This document shows positions 1 through 5,342 of a stretch of DNA of 5,922 nucleotides, piece by piece. Made by a program: the position numbers and the translations under genes. Under the pieces are notes generated by a model. The model saw only the letters and a list, made by a program, of their open reading frames with translations, was not told the DNA's origin and made no database searches. The DNA lies in contig JAHWKV010000078.1 of the NCBI GenBank assembly GCA_019347725.1, positions 1-5,922 on the forward strand, written 5' to 3'. The stretch is from Actinomycetota bacterium. Its GTDB lineage: Bacteria > Actinomycetota > CADDZG01 > JAHWKV01. The stretch's first letter is position 1, and each line of letters opens with the position of its first letter.

Positions 1-1860
1 GTGAAGGTCGTGGCAATGGACTCCAGCGACGATTTCGATGCGTGGCTGCAGCGAAAGGGTGTGGTCGCTCGCAGCGTGGTAGTGGGGGATGTCGAGGTGA
101 TCGAGGAGGTGACGCATCCGCTGCTGCTGGCCGCCAATTACTTTCGAAACCGGATGTTCGAGGCTTCCCGCGCGCTTCTGCCCGAGGAGAGGGCCGGTCT
201 ACTCATGGGGCTTGTCATCGGCGACGACCGTTTTACGGGAGAGGAGATCCGGGACGATTTCCGGGCCTCGGGGCTGTCTCACCTTACGGCGGTCTCTGGT
301 GCCAACCTGGCGGTGGTGCTGGCTGCCCTTGTCGCCGTGCTTACGGCTTTGCGAACGCCCCGGCGCGTGCAGATCTTCTGTGGCCTGGCCGTGATCATTC
401 TGTTTGCAGCCATCACCCGATGGGAGCCCTCCGTGCTCAGGGCCAGCGTGATGGCGACACTGGCCTTGGCCGCATTTCTCTTTGGCCGGATACCGAACCC
501 CCTGCACGCCCTGGGGCTGGCGTTTGGAGGCCTGCTTGCCTACGACCCCATGATGCTGTGGTCGATCGGCTTCCAGCTGTCGTTTGCGGCCACCGCAGGC
601 ATATTGGTGTTGCGCAAACCTCTGCTGCGGCGGATGCCCAGCCTGCCCGCACTGGTGGTCGAGCCCGTCGCCATCGGTGTGGCCGCCCAGGTAGCGGTAT
701 TTCCCCTGATAGCGGTGCACTTTGACCGCATTTCCATCGCCGCAGTGCCGGCCAACCTGGCGGCGGTAGGTTTGGTGCCGCCGGTAACGATCCTGGGTCT
801 GGTTGCCGGCGTGGTGGCGATGTTCTCTACCTGGCTGGCAGGACCGCTGGTGTGGTGGGCGGGTCATTTTGTCGCGGCGCTGGCATGGATTGCCCGGGTC
901 TTCGGCCGGTCGGAGGCGGCGGAGCTCCCGGTACCCAACTTCGGCGTTGCCGAAGCGCTGGCTTCGTACCTTCTCATTGCCGCGATGTGGCTGCTTCTTG
1001 CCGGATACCCACGTCCCGCGCGGTGGCCCGCTGCGGTGGCCGTGGTTCTGATAACCGGTGCGGGCGTGCTGCCGGCCGTGGGGCACGGCCCCCCCGACGG
1101 CCTGCGGGTTACCTTCTTTGACGTCGGCGCCGGGGACGCGACGCTGATCGAGAGTTCTCAGGGCGCACGGATATTGATCGACGGCGGACCGGATCCGTTC
1201 CAGGTAGCGGCAACGCTGCGGCGGTGGGGTTTCGAGCGGCTGGATCTGGTGGTGGCCACTCACCTGCATGCCGATCACATAGCCGGCCTGGAGGCAGTCA
1301 TGGAAAAAATGGAGGTAGGGGCAGCGGTGCACCCCGGGGTTTCCGTGCCCGATGTGAACTGGATGGGCGCAGCGGCAGATTGGGACCCCGTGGGCGACGG
1401 GCACGTGCTACGCGTGGGTGACTTGGAGTTGCAGGTGTTGGGCCCGAGCCGCGATCTACGGTATGCGACGGCCTCGGCGCTGCAGATCGACCCGGACGAC
1501 GGCACCGCCCTCAACGATGCGTCGGTGGTGATGAGGGTGAATTGGGGCCGGCTGTGCCTACTTTTCCCCGCCGACGTAGAGGAGCAGGGGCAGCAAGATC
1601 TGCTGGACAGACGCAGGGAGGACCTGCGGTGTTCGGTTCTGCAGGCGCCGCACCATGGCTCGGGGCGTCTGCTGCCGGATTTCGTCGAGGCGGTAGATCC
1701 CACGTGGGTGACCGTGTCGGTAGGACCAAATCGCCACGGCCATCCCACCGATAAAGCGTTGGATATGTTCCGGTCGGCCGGCGCCCGGGTCCTGCGCACG
1801 GATCGGCGCAGTGACGTGGTGCTGGAGCTGACCGATTGGGGTGAGGTGCGAGTGCGATGA
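1..1860 (+). CDS. comEC: ComEC/Rec2 family DNA-uptake channel with C-terminal MBL-fold domain (5' partial)
   Basis: This is the inner-membrane channel that passes single-stranded DNA into the cytoplasm during natural transformation. Counting from the first visible codon, residues 1-40 look like the end of the N-terminal OB-like (DUF4131) region. The competence domain follows, marked by SGLSHLTAVSGAN near 90-102, with about ten hydrophobic segments between 95 and 358. The C-terminal metallo-beta-lactamase-like domain spans about 368-615 and keeps HLHADH at 421-426, PAD at 523-525 and HHGS at 551-554, so the metal site looks intact. In the family this domain is proposed to degrade the non-transported strand. 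Family members with this domain usually exceed 700 residues. Only 619 are visible and no upstream sequence exists, so the GTG at position 1 is probably an internal valine and the gene begins outside the window. Its location near holA and rpsT matches actinobacterial gene order. The family call is very sure; activity in transformation is inferred. Confidence 0.95.
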   Translation: MKVVAMDSSDDFDAWLQRKGVVARSVVVGDVEVIEEVTHPLLLAANYFRNRMFEASRALLPEERAGLLMGLVIGDDRFTGEEIRDDFRASGLSHLTAVSGANLAVVLAALVAVLTALRTPRRVQIFCGLAVIILFAAITRWEPSVLRASVMATLALAAFLFGRIPNPLHALGLAFGGLLAYDPMMLWSIGFQLSFAATAGILVLRKPLLRRMPSLPALVVEPVAIGVAAQVAVFPLIAVHFDRISIAAVPANLAAVGLVPPVTILGLVAGVVAMFSTWLAGPLVWWAGHFVAALAWIARVFGRSEAAELPVPNFGVAEALASYLLIAAMWLLLAGYPRPARWPAAVAVVLITGAGVLPAVGHGPPDGLRVTFFDVGAGDATLIESSQGARILIDGGPDPFQVAATLRRWGFERLDLVVATHLHADHIAGLEAVMEKMEVGAAVHPGVSVPDVNWMGAAADWDPVGDGHVLRVGDLELQVLGPSRDLRYATASALQIDPDDGTALNDASVVMRVNWGRLCLLFPADVEEQGQQDLLDRRREDLRCSVLQAPHHGSGRLLPDFVEAVDPTWVTVSVGPNRHGHPTDKALDMFRSAGARVLRTDRRSDVVLELTDWGEVRVR

Positions 1861-1911
1861 ACCCTAATAACGAACTGAGTGGTTGAATGGAGGCAGTCAA
1901 TTTTTCTATCC

Positions 1912-1917
1912 GGGAGG
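1912..1917 (+). promoter_or_regulatory. Shine-Dalgarno site deciding the start of the small ORF
   Basis: GGGAGG lies 5 nt before the GTG at 1923. The in-frame ATG at 1887 has no comparable purine-rich site upstream, so 1923 is preferred as the start. Confidence 0.6.
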
Positions 1918-1922
1918 CAGAC

Positions 1923-2132
1923 GTGACCGAAGCGATCGGGACCTGGCTGGACGTGCAGGAAGCCGCCAAGAAAGCTTTCCAAGCCAAAAAGGATGAGATC
2001 GACAATCCCGTGTACGAAGTGGAGAGCGCCTGGCTCAGCGGTTACGGCGAGGGGTGGCGCGCGGCGGTCGAAGCCCTGGGGGTTGATCAGCAGGAGGCCT
2101 TCAACAAGATGGCCGCTGCCAACGCAAAGTAG
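1923..2132 (+). CDS. Small hypothetical protein, 69 aa
   Basis: I do not recognise this protein. Starting at the GTG with a good Shine-Dalgarno site, it encodes 69 residues: a charged Lys/Glu-rich amphipathic stretch (AAKKAFQAKKDEID), then an aromatic segment (WLSGYGEGWRAAVEALGV) and an Ala/Lys-rich tail. It is predicted to be largely helical and cytoplasmic, with no signal peptide, membrane segment or cysteine. An in-frame ATG at 1887 would add 12 residues but lacks a ribosome-binding site. It begins 62 nt after the comEC stop with no visible terminator between, and ends 11 nt before the likely start of the peptidoglycan-binding gene, so the three could be co-transcribed. Codon use is like its neighbours and the frame is open, but with no family match it remains a moderate-confidence gene. 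Confidence 0.6.
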   Translation: MTEAIGTWLDVQEAAKKAFQAKKDEIDNPVYEVESAWLSGYGEGWRAAVEALGVDQQEAFNKMAAANAK

Positions 2133-2143
2133 CCAATCCGACG

Positions 2144-2677
2144 GTGGCCGGCTGGCCGAGTCTGCAGTCGGGCGACGAGCACCGCAACGTCCGAACCCTG
2201 CAATACCTGCTAAGGCATCAGGGCGAGCCGCTTGAGGTCGACGGCGCGTTTGGACCGCATACTTAAAGCGCGCTCGGAAAGTTTCAAGGTGCAATTGGAC
2301 TGGAGCCGGACGGGGTGGTTACGGAGCCCGTGTGGCTGTTGTTGATCGCCGGCCTGAGCTTGGGAGACGCGGGCGAGTCCGTCAAGGCGGCTCAGGTTCA
2401 GCTGCTGTACAGGCGGACCCTGCCGGATGTCGATGGCGTCTTCGGTATGAAGACCGATATCAGCGTGCGACGATTTCAGGTTCTCAAGCGCCTGCCGGCC
2501 GACGGTAGGGTGACCGTCGACACCTGGAGAGAGATGCTTGCCGAGGAGTTTTTACCGGGCGATTCCGCCGCAGCCGGACGCGGGAGGCAGGTAGATCCGG
2601 CTGACTGGCGGGCGCAGCTGCAGTCTAAGCTAAGACCGGGCGCAGACTCTGGGACGGCGGGCCACGAGGAGCCCTAA
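2144..2677 (+). pseudogene. Tandem peptidoglycan-binding-domain protein interrupted by an in-frame TAA
   Basis: Read in one frame from the GTG at 2144, this encodes two consecutive peptidoglycan_binding_1-like repeats. The first runs WPSLQSGDEHRNVRTLQYLL, then VDGAFGPHT, a TAA stop at 2264-2266, SALGKFQ and LEPDGVVTEPVW. The second has SVKAAQVQLL, VDGVFGMKT, VRRFQ and LPADGRVTVDTW. The stop falls inside the canonical VDGxFGxxTxxAVxxFQ motif, at a variable position, and both halves still match the family, so one base change in an intact gene explains it (CAA, GAA or AAA to TAA). A GTG at 2315, with a GGAG about 9 nt upstream, could reinitiate and yield a 120-aa product carrying the second repeat. 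Such domains are typically on secreted wall-binding proteins, but no signal peptide or membrane segment is visible here and no Shine-Dalgarno site precedes 2144. The tail after about 2560 is low-complexity and polar. A sequencing error at the stop is the main alternative. Confidence 0.7.
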
Positions 2678-3426
2678 TCGGTGGCGGAGCTCGGGCTCAA
2701 GTCCAGCACCATCTTGCTCTCGCCTTCGTTGCGGTCGACTTCGGTGAAACCCGAACGCTCATAAAGGCGCCGGGCCCCGGGGTTGGTGTGCTCTACAGCG
2801 AGGCTGATCTTCCGGTGTCCTTGCTTCTTGGCAGCCTGTATCAGCGACTCGAGCAGCCGGGTGCCCAGACCTCGCCCACGCGCATCCGGCCGAACTGCAA
2901 GCACCACTTCCGGAGTCTGCTCGTCTATAAACCCGAATCCCGGTCTGTCGGACGTGAACAGCCGGTACCAGCCGGCCCCGAGCGGCGTATTGTTGGCATT
3001 GGTGGCGATCAGCGCTATCTCCCCCGGCTGTGGCCACCCCTCCAGGTACATGGCAACTTCGGGGTCGCTGAGGCCTAAATCGAAGGACGGTCGATGGTCC
3101 GGATCGCTGTAGCTGGCCTCGAAGAGCATCCATTTCAAAAACGGCATGTCATCCTTATTGGCGAATCGCAGCATTGTCGCTACTCCTGTTTGGCTTGGAT
3201 CGGACCCGGCAGAGGGAAGCCACGGGCCGCCGCCGGCTCGGTACAGCTCGGCGCCGCAGGACGGACAGCTGCGTTCCTCATGGCGCGACGGCCTGCGGCC
3301 GTTTCCCGTGTCGCCCACCGAGGGCCCGTAGGCCAGGGAAGGCGTAAGCGCTGCTGCGCACAGTGGACAGGTTTCACGCTCCTTGGTCAATGGTCCTCCA
3401 CTAGTCCGGTCCACGCCGTTAGGCAT
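2674..3426 (-). CDS. GNAT-family N-acetyltransferase with N-terminal four-cysteine (zinc-ribbon-like) segment
   Basis: This 250-residue reading has two parts. Residues 1-84 carry CPLC (20-23) and CPSCG (54-58), which look like two zinc knuckles separated by a Gly/Pro/Arg-rich linker. Residues 85-250 are a complete GNAT domain with strand beta4 (VVLAVRP, 174-180), the acetyl-CoA pyrophosphate loop RGRGLGTR (183-190), and the late motif NPGARRLYERSGF (215-227). It should transfer an acetyl group from acetyl-CoA to an unidentified amine. Three starts are possible. ATG 3426 has no Shine-Dalgarno site. TTG 3390 has GGAGG 4 nt upstream and keeps all cysteines. ATG 3174 has AGGAG 8 nt upstream and gives a standard 166-aa GNAT. 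The gene is divergent from holA, and its stop overlaps the stop of the convergent peptidoglycan-binding gene by 4 nt. The GNAT call is sure; the fusion and start are less so. Confidence 0.85.
   Translation of the reverse strand: MPNGVDRTSGGPLTKERETCPLCAAALTPSLAYGPSVGDTGNGRRPSRHEERSCPSCGAELYRAGGGPWLPSAGSDPSQTGVATMLRFANKDDMPFLKWMLFEASYSDPDHRPSFDLGLSDPEVAMYLEGWPQPGEIALIATNANNTPLGAGWYRLFTSDRPGFGFIDEQTPEVVLAVRPDARGRGLGTRLLESLIQAAKKQGHRKISLAVEHTNPGARRLYERSGFTEVDRNEGESKMVLDLSPSSATD
3183..3187 (-). promoter_or_regulatory. Internal Shine-Dalgarno site in front of the GNAT domain
   Basis: AGGAG on the minus strand sits 8 nt before the ATG at 3174, exactly where the GNAT domain begins. It is the best-spaced ribosome-binding site in this reading frame and could produce a short GNAT-only isoform or be the true start. 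Confidence 0.45.
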
Positions 3427-3439
3427 CGTCGGTTGCGAA

Positions 3440-3449
3440 TAAGATCTTA
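3440..3449. promoter_or_regulatory. Palindromic -10-like element between the divergent GNAT gene and holA
   Basis: TAAGATCTTA is a perfect 10-bp palindrome, so TAAGAT (fits TANNNT) occurs on both strands. On the plus strand the hexamer is at 3440-3445, 7 nt before the holA ATG at 3453, which would place the transcription start at or next to the ATG (leaderless mRNA). On the minus strand the hexamer (3444-3449) is 17 nt before ATG 3426 and about 53 nt before TTG 3390. No convincing -35 box is visible in either direction. It could alternatively be a dyad operator. Confidence 0.5.
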
Positions 3450-3452
3450 CCG

Positions 3453-4409
3453 ATGACCACGGCCGACGGCTCTGAGGCTGCCTCTACCTCCAAGGCGACC
3501 CTGCCCGCTTACTTGATAGTGGGCGACGATCTACACCTGGCCGAGGAGGCCCTGCGCAAGCTTGTAAAAGGGAAGCCCGACTCCTCCATCGACGAGTTCT
3601 CGCCCGCCGACGAATTCGATCGAATTGCGCAGGCCCTGGTCACGCCGCCGATGTTCGACGACCGCCGTACCGTGGTGGTTACCGAGCTCGAGAAGCTGCC
3701 GGCCGAGTCCCAGCGTAAGTTGATCGAATACCTGAAGAACCCGGATCCGGAGACCACCTTAGTTCTTGTGGCGGCTAAGGCTTCGTCGCAGATGGTTGAC
3801 GCCGTCAAGCAGAGCGGTCACGTCATACAGGCCGGGAAGGGGCGACGCAACGATCTACTGCTGTGGGTCAAGCGCGAGTTTTCCGAGCAGGGCCTGACCG
3901 CAGCAGGCGATGCAATAAACGCTCTCCTCGACGCGGTGGGGGAGCAGCGCCTGGCTTTGTCCCGGGCCGTGGAGGAGCTGGCCCTGGTCAAGGGTGGCGG
4001 TCGCGTGAGCGCGGATGACGTCAGGCAGCAATTCCAGGGTAGGGCTGACATCAAGCTGTTCGGTTTCATCGATGCCGTCGCCATGCGACAGGGCACAGCG
4101 GCGCTACAGTCTTTGCGTCTGCTGCTAACTCAAGGAGAACCCGCCCAGCTGGTGTTTTGGAACCTGACCCGCCACTTTCGCATGCTGCTGATGGCAACGG
4201 AAGGTAGCGCCAACCATGCAGCCAAGTCTCTTGCAATACCGCTTTGGAGGGCCGAGAAGCTGGTGCGGCAGGTACGCAACTTCAGCCACGACGAGCTTCT
4301 CGACGCCTATGCGGTCCTTGCCGACGCCGACCTCAAGATGAAGAGCAGCGCGGAGCCTGAGGGCCTGACGCTGGAGCGGGCCGTGGTGAGGATCACACAG
4401 CGGCAGTAG
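3453..4409 (+). CDS. holA: DNA polymerase III subunit delta
   Basis: This is the delta subunit of the clamp-loader complex, which opens the beta sliding clamp and loads it on primed DNA. The 318-residue length is normal for the family. Domain I (about 18-140) contains YLIVGDDLHLAEEAL (20-34) and TPPMFDDRRTVVV (64-76), and lacks a P-loop, as expected for delta. LLLWVKREFSEQGL (135-148) and LSRAVEELALV (169-179) mark domain II. LFGFIDAVA (202-210), WNLTRHFRMLL (236-246) and DADLKMKSS (291-299) mark the C-terminal collar region. No Shine-Dalgarno site precedes the ATG, but a TAAGAT hexamer 7 nt upstream suggests a leaderless transcript. In actinobacteria holA usually follows comEC closely; here about 1.6 kb of other genes lie between them. 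Its stop directly touches that of the convergent gene (TAGCTA). Confidence 0.95.
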   Translation: MTTADGSEAASTSKATLPAYLIVGDDLHLAEEALRKLVKGKPDSSIDEFSPADEFDRIAQALVTPPMFDDRRTVVVTELEKLPAESQRKLIEYLKNPDPETTLVLVAAKASSQMVDAVKQSGHVIQAGKGRRNDLLLWVKREFSEQGLTAAGDAINALLDAVGEQRLALSRAVEELALVKGGGRVSADDVRQQFQGRADIKLFGFIDAVAMRQGTAALQSLRLLLTQGEPAQLVFWNLTRHFRMLLMATEGSANHAAKSLAIPLWRAEKLVRQVRNFSHDELLDAYAVLADADLKMKSSAEPEGLTLERAVVRITQRQ

Positions 4410-4805
4410 CTACGAGACCAGCCCGGGGTCCGTCATGGCGCCGACGAATCCCAGGACGAAGAACAGTACCGCCACGACCACTCCGGCTATGGTCCAGTTG
4501 CGTTGCACCGCCTTGAAGTGCTCGACGCTGTCCCAGGTCTTGTTCTGCCAGGCCAGTTCAGTGCCTTTTACGCCCATGTAGATGGCCATGCCCAGGCCGA
4601 TGATCCATCCAACCACGGGTATGAACCCGGCAAACGCGAGCAAAGCGATCCAAACGCGGTTGCCGATACCCCAAAACGGTGTCAGTAGAAATCCACCCCA
4701 GTTCCACCGCCCCTTGAGCTCGGGCGGTATTGCTCCGGCGCCTTGACCTGAGGTGTTCGATGCCGGCCCGGCCGGCCGGCCGATGTTGTCGTAGCTTTCC
4801 ACCAT
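4410..4805 (-). CDS. Small membrane protein of unknown function (WNWG/GIGN-type)
   Basis: The 131-residue product starts with a polar Gly/Pro/Ser-rich segment (1-32). WNWGGFLLTPFWGIGN (34-49) follows, then a long hydrophobic region (51-79, probably two short helices around the FIPVVGWIIG turn). A Trp-rich loop comes next (GTELAWQNKTWDSVEHF, 81-97, then KAVQRNW), and a final membrane helix (about 105-124). I have seen this arrangement (WNWG, GIGN, KGxExAWxNxxWxSVEHF) in small uncharacterised bacterial membrane proteins but cannot attach a function. The start is well supported by GGGAGG (minus strand, 4813-4818) 7 nt upstream. Another ATG 4 nt upstream is out of frame. The gene is convergent with holA, with adjoining stop codons, and lies behind the rpsT terminator, so it probably has its own promoter in 4848-4882. 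Confidence 0.8.
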   Translation of the reverse strand: MVESYDNIGRPAGPASNTSGQGAGAIPPELKGRWNWGGFLLTPFWGIGNRVWIALLAFAGFIPVVGWIIGLGMAIYMGVKGTELAWQNKTWDSVEHFKAVQRNWTIAGVVVAVLFFVLGFVGAMTDPGLVS

Positions 4806-4854
4806 TCATTTGCCTCCCGTTCGTCCGGGCGATCCGACGCGCGCCCTTGTGGCT

Positions 4855-4882
4855 ATGATCGGCAGAAGTAGAGAATTGTTAA
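4855..4882 (-). promoter_or_regulatory. Possible promoter of the small membrane protein gene
   Basis: On the minus strand TTAACA (4877-4882, five of six matches to TTGACA) is followed after 16 nt by GATCAT (4855-4860, four of six to TATAAT). This gives a leader of roughly 40 nt ending in the GGGAGG site before ATG 4805. The surrounding 4861-4890 stretch is distinctly AT-rich. The assignment is weak but sits in the expected place. Confidence 0.35.
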
Positions 4883-4906
4883 AGCAAATTGTGGTCGGGC
4901 GCGCCG

Positions 4907-4928
4907 AAAATCCGTGTTTCTACACGGA
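4907..4928 (-). terminator. Intrinsic terminator downstream of rpsT
   Basis: On the minus strand a perfect 7-bp stem, TCCGTGT and ACACGGA with a 4-nt AGAA loop (4911-4928), is followed immediately by TTTT (4907-4910). It begins 37 nt after the rpsT stop. The T run is short, so termination may be incomplete, but position and form fit a rho-independent terminator separating rpsT from the downstream membrane protein gene. Confidence 0.7.
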
Positions 4929-4965
4929 ATAACGTCGAAATACGCTGGGGGTGTCGGTGTGCCGG

Positions 4966-5232
4966 TTAAGAGCGGCCGGCGTGCAGGCGGGATGCCATTG
5001 AGGACTTCTTGTTGGCTGCGTTGTTGGGGTGAATGATTCCCTTGGACGCGGCCCGGTCCAGCTGACGGCTTGCCACGTGCAACGCTTTGGCGGCGTTTTC
5101 AGTGTCACCGTTATCCAACGCCAAGTTGAAGCGCTTGATGTGGGTTTTGAGCGCAGTGCGGTATTCCCTGTTGCGAATCCGGCGCTTCTCGTTGGTCAGC
5201 ACGCGCTTCTTCTGCGACTTTATGTTGGCCAT
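4966..5232 (-). CDS. rpsT: 30S ribosomal protein S20 (bS20)
   Basis: This is a primary 16S rRNA-binding protein of the small ribosomal subunit. The 88-residue product has the family's typical length, very basic composition and three-helix pattern: MANIKSQKKR at the N-terminus, NEKRRIRNREYRTALKTHIK (14-33), and the C-terminal signature RAASKGIIHPNNAANKKS (59-76). The start is fixed by MANIKSQ. The nearest Shine-Dalgarno-like sequence (GGAAGG) lies about 15 nt before the ATG, too far to be ideal. A TAACCT hexamer (minus strand, 5242-5247) 9 nt upstream would instead suit a very short leader. The gene is convergent with holA and the membrane-protein strand order is tail-to-head with it, while lepA is divergent. 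rpsT opposite to holA and lepA is the arrangement known from actinobacteria. Confidence 0.97.
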   Translation of the reverse strand: MANIKSQKKRVLTNEKRRIRNREYRTALKTHIKRFNLALDNGDTENAAKALHVASRQLDRAASKGIIHPNNAANKKSSMASRLHAGRS

Positions 5233-5284
5233 AAGACTAAAAGGTTACCTTCCGTGACTTCATGGGGTAGCCAACAGTTTAGCA

Positions 5285-5303
5285 CCCCTACTTCGGTGTG
5301 GGG
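5285..5303. other. UUCG-capped hairpin in the rpsT/lepA intergenic region
   Basis: CCCCTAC and GTGTGGGG can form seven pairs (one G-T, one bulged T at 5299) around a c(TTCG)g loop at 5291-5296, a tetraloop known to be unusually stable in RNA on the plus strand. No T run follows in either direction, so it is not a standard terminator. It could be a leader structure of a longer lepA transcript or a chance GC-rich fold. Confidence 0.4.
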
Positions 5304-5329
5304 CGTCAAGTGCCGGTTAGGTAGCCTGC

Positions 5330-5335
5330 TACGCT
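5330..5335 (+). promoter_or_regulatory. Possible leaderless -10 element of lepA
   Basis: TACGCT fits TANNNT, is preceded by TGC (extended -10-like TGCTACGCT), and ends 7 nt before the lepA ATG. There is no Shine-Dalgarno sequence before that ATG and an in-frame stop lies at 5322, so initiation on a leaderless mRNA is the simplest reading. A clear -35 box is not visible. Confidence 0.4.
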
Positions 5336-5342
5336 CAAGTCA

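Noticed and set aside
1..3. GTG at position 1 as the true comEC start
   Set aside because: The first residues already match the end of the N-terminal OB-like region of ComEC, so the real start lies upstream of the window.
199..1404. A 401-codon open frame on the minus strand inside comEC
   Set aside because: It is antisense to an unmistakable ComEC protein; its product is rich in His, Arg, Gln and Gly with no domain, as expected from the complement of a GC-rich gene.
1887..1922. ATG 1887 as the start of the small protein
   Set aside because: No Shine-Dalgarno site precedes it, whereas GTG 1923 has GGGAGG at 5-nt spacing.
2120..2146. Programmed -1 frameshift joining the small protein to the peptidoglycan-binding repeats
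   Set aside because: The frames would join by a -1 shift near the TAG at 2130, but there is no slippery heptamer (local sequence GCAAAGTAG) and no clear stimulatory structure.
1275..2294. A 339-codon open frame on the minus strand
   Set aside because: It crosses the comEC end, the small ORF and the peptidoglycan-binding region, shows no motif, and has a low-complexity Arg/Ser-rich product, so it is a shadow frame.
3094..3456. A 120-codon plus-strand frame antisense to the GNAT gene and reaching holA
   Set aside because: It runs opposite the GNAT and zinc-ribbon coding sequence, has no recognisable domain, and overlaps the holA start.
4769..4782. CGGCCGGCCGGCCG repeat-like palindrome
   Set aside because: It lies within the Gly/Arg/Pro/Ala codons of the membrane protein's N-terminal tail and is best explained by GC-rich coding sequence.
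4854..4859. TATGAT on the plus strand as a promoter -10
   Set aside because: It resembles TATAAT but has no -35 at 16-18 nt, and transcription from it would run only antisense into rpsT.
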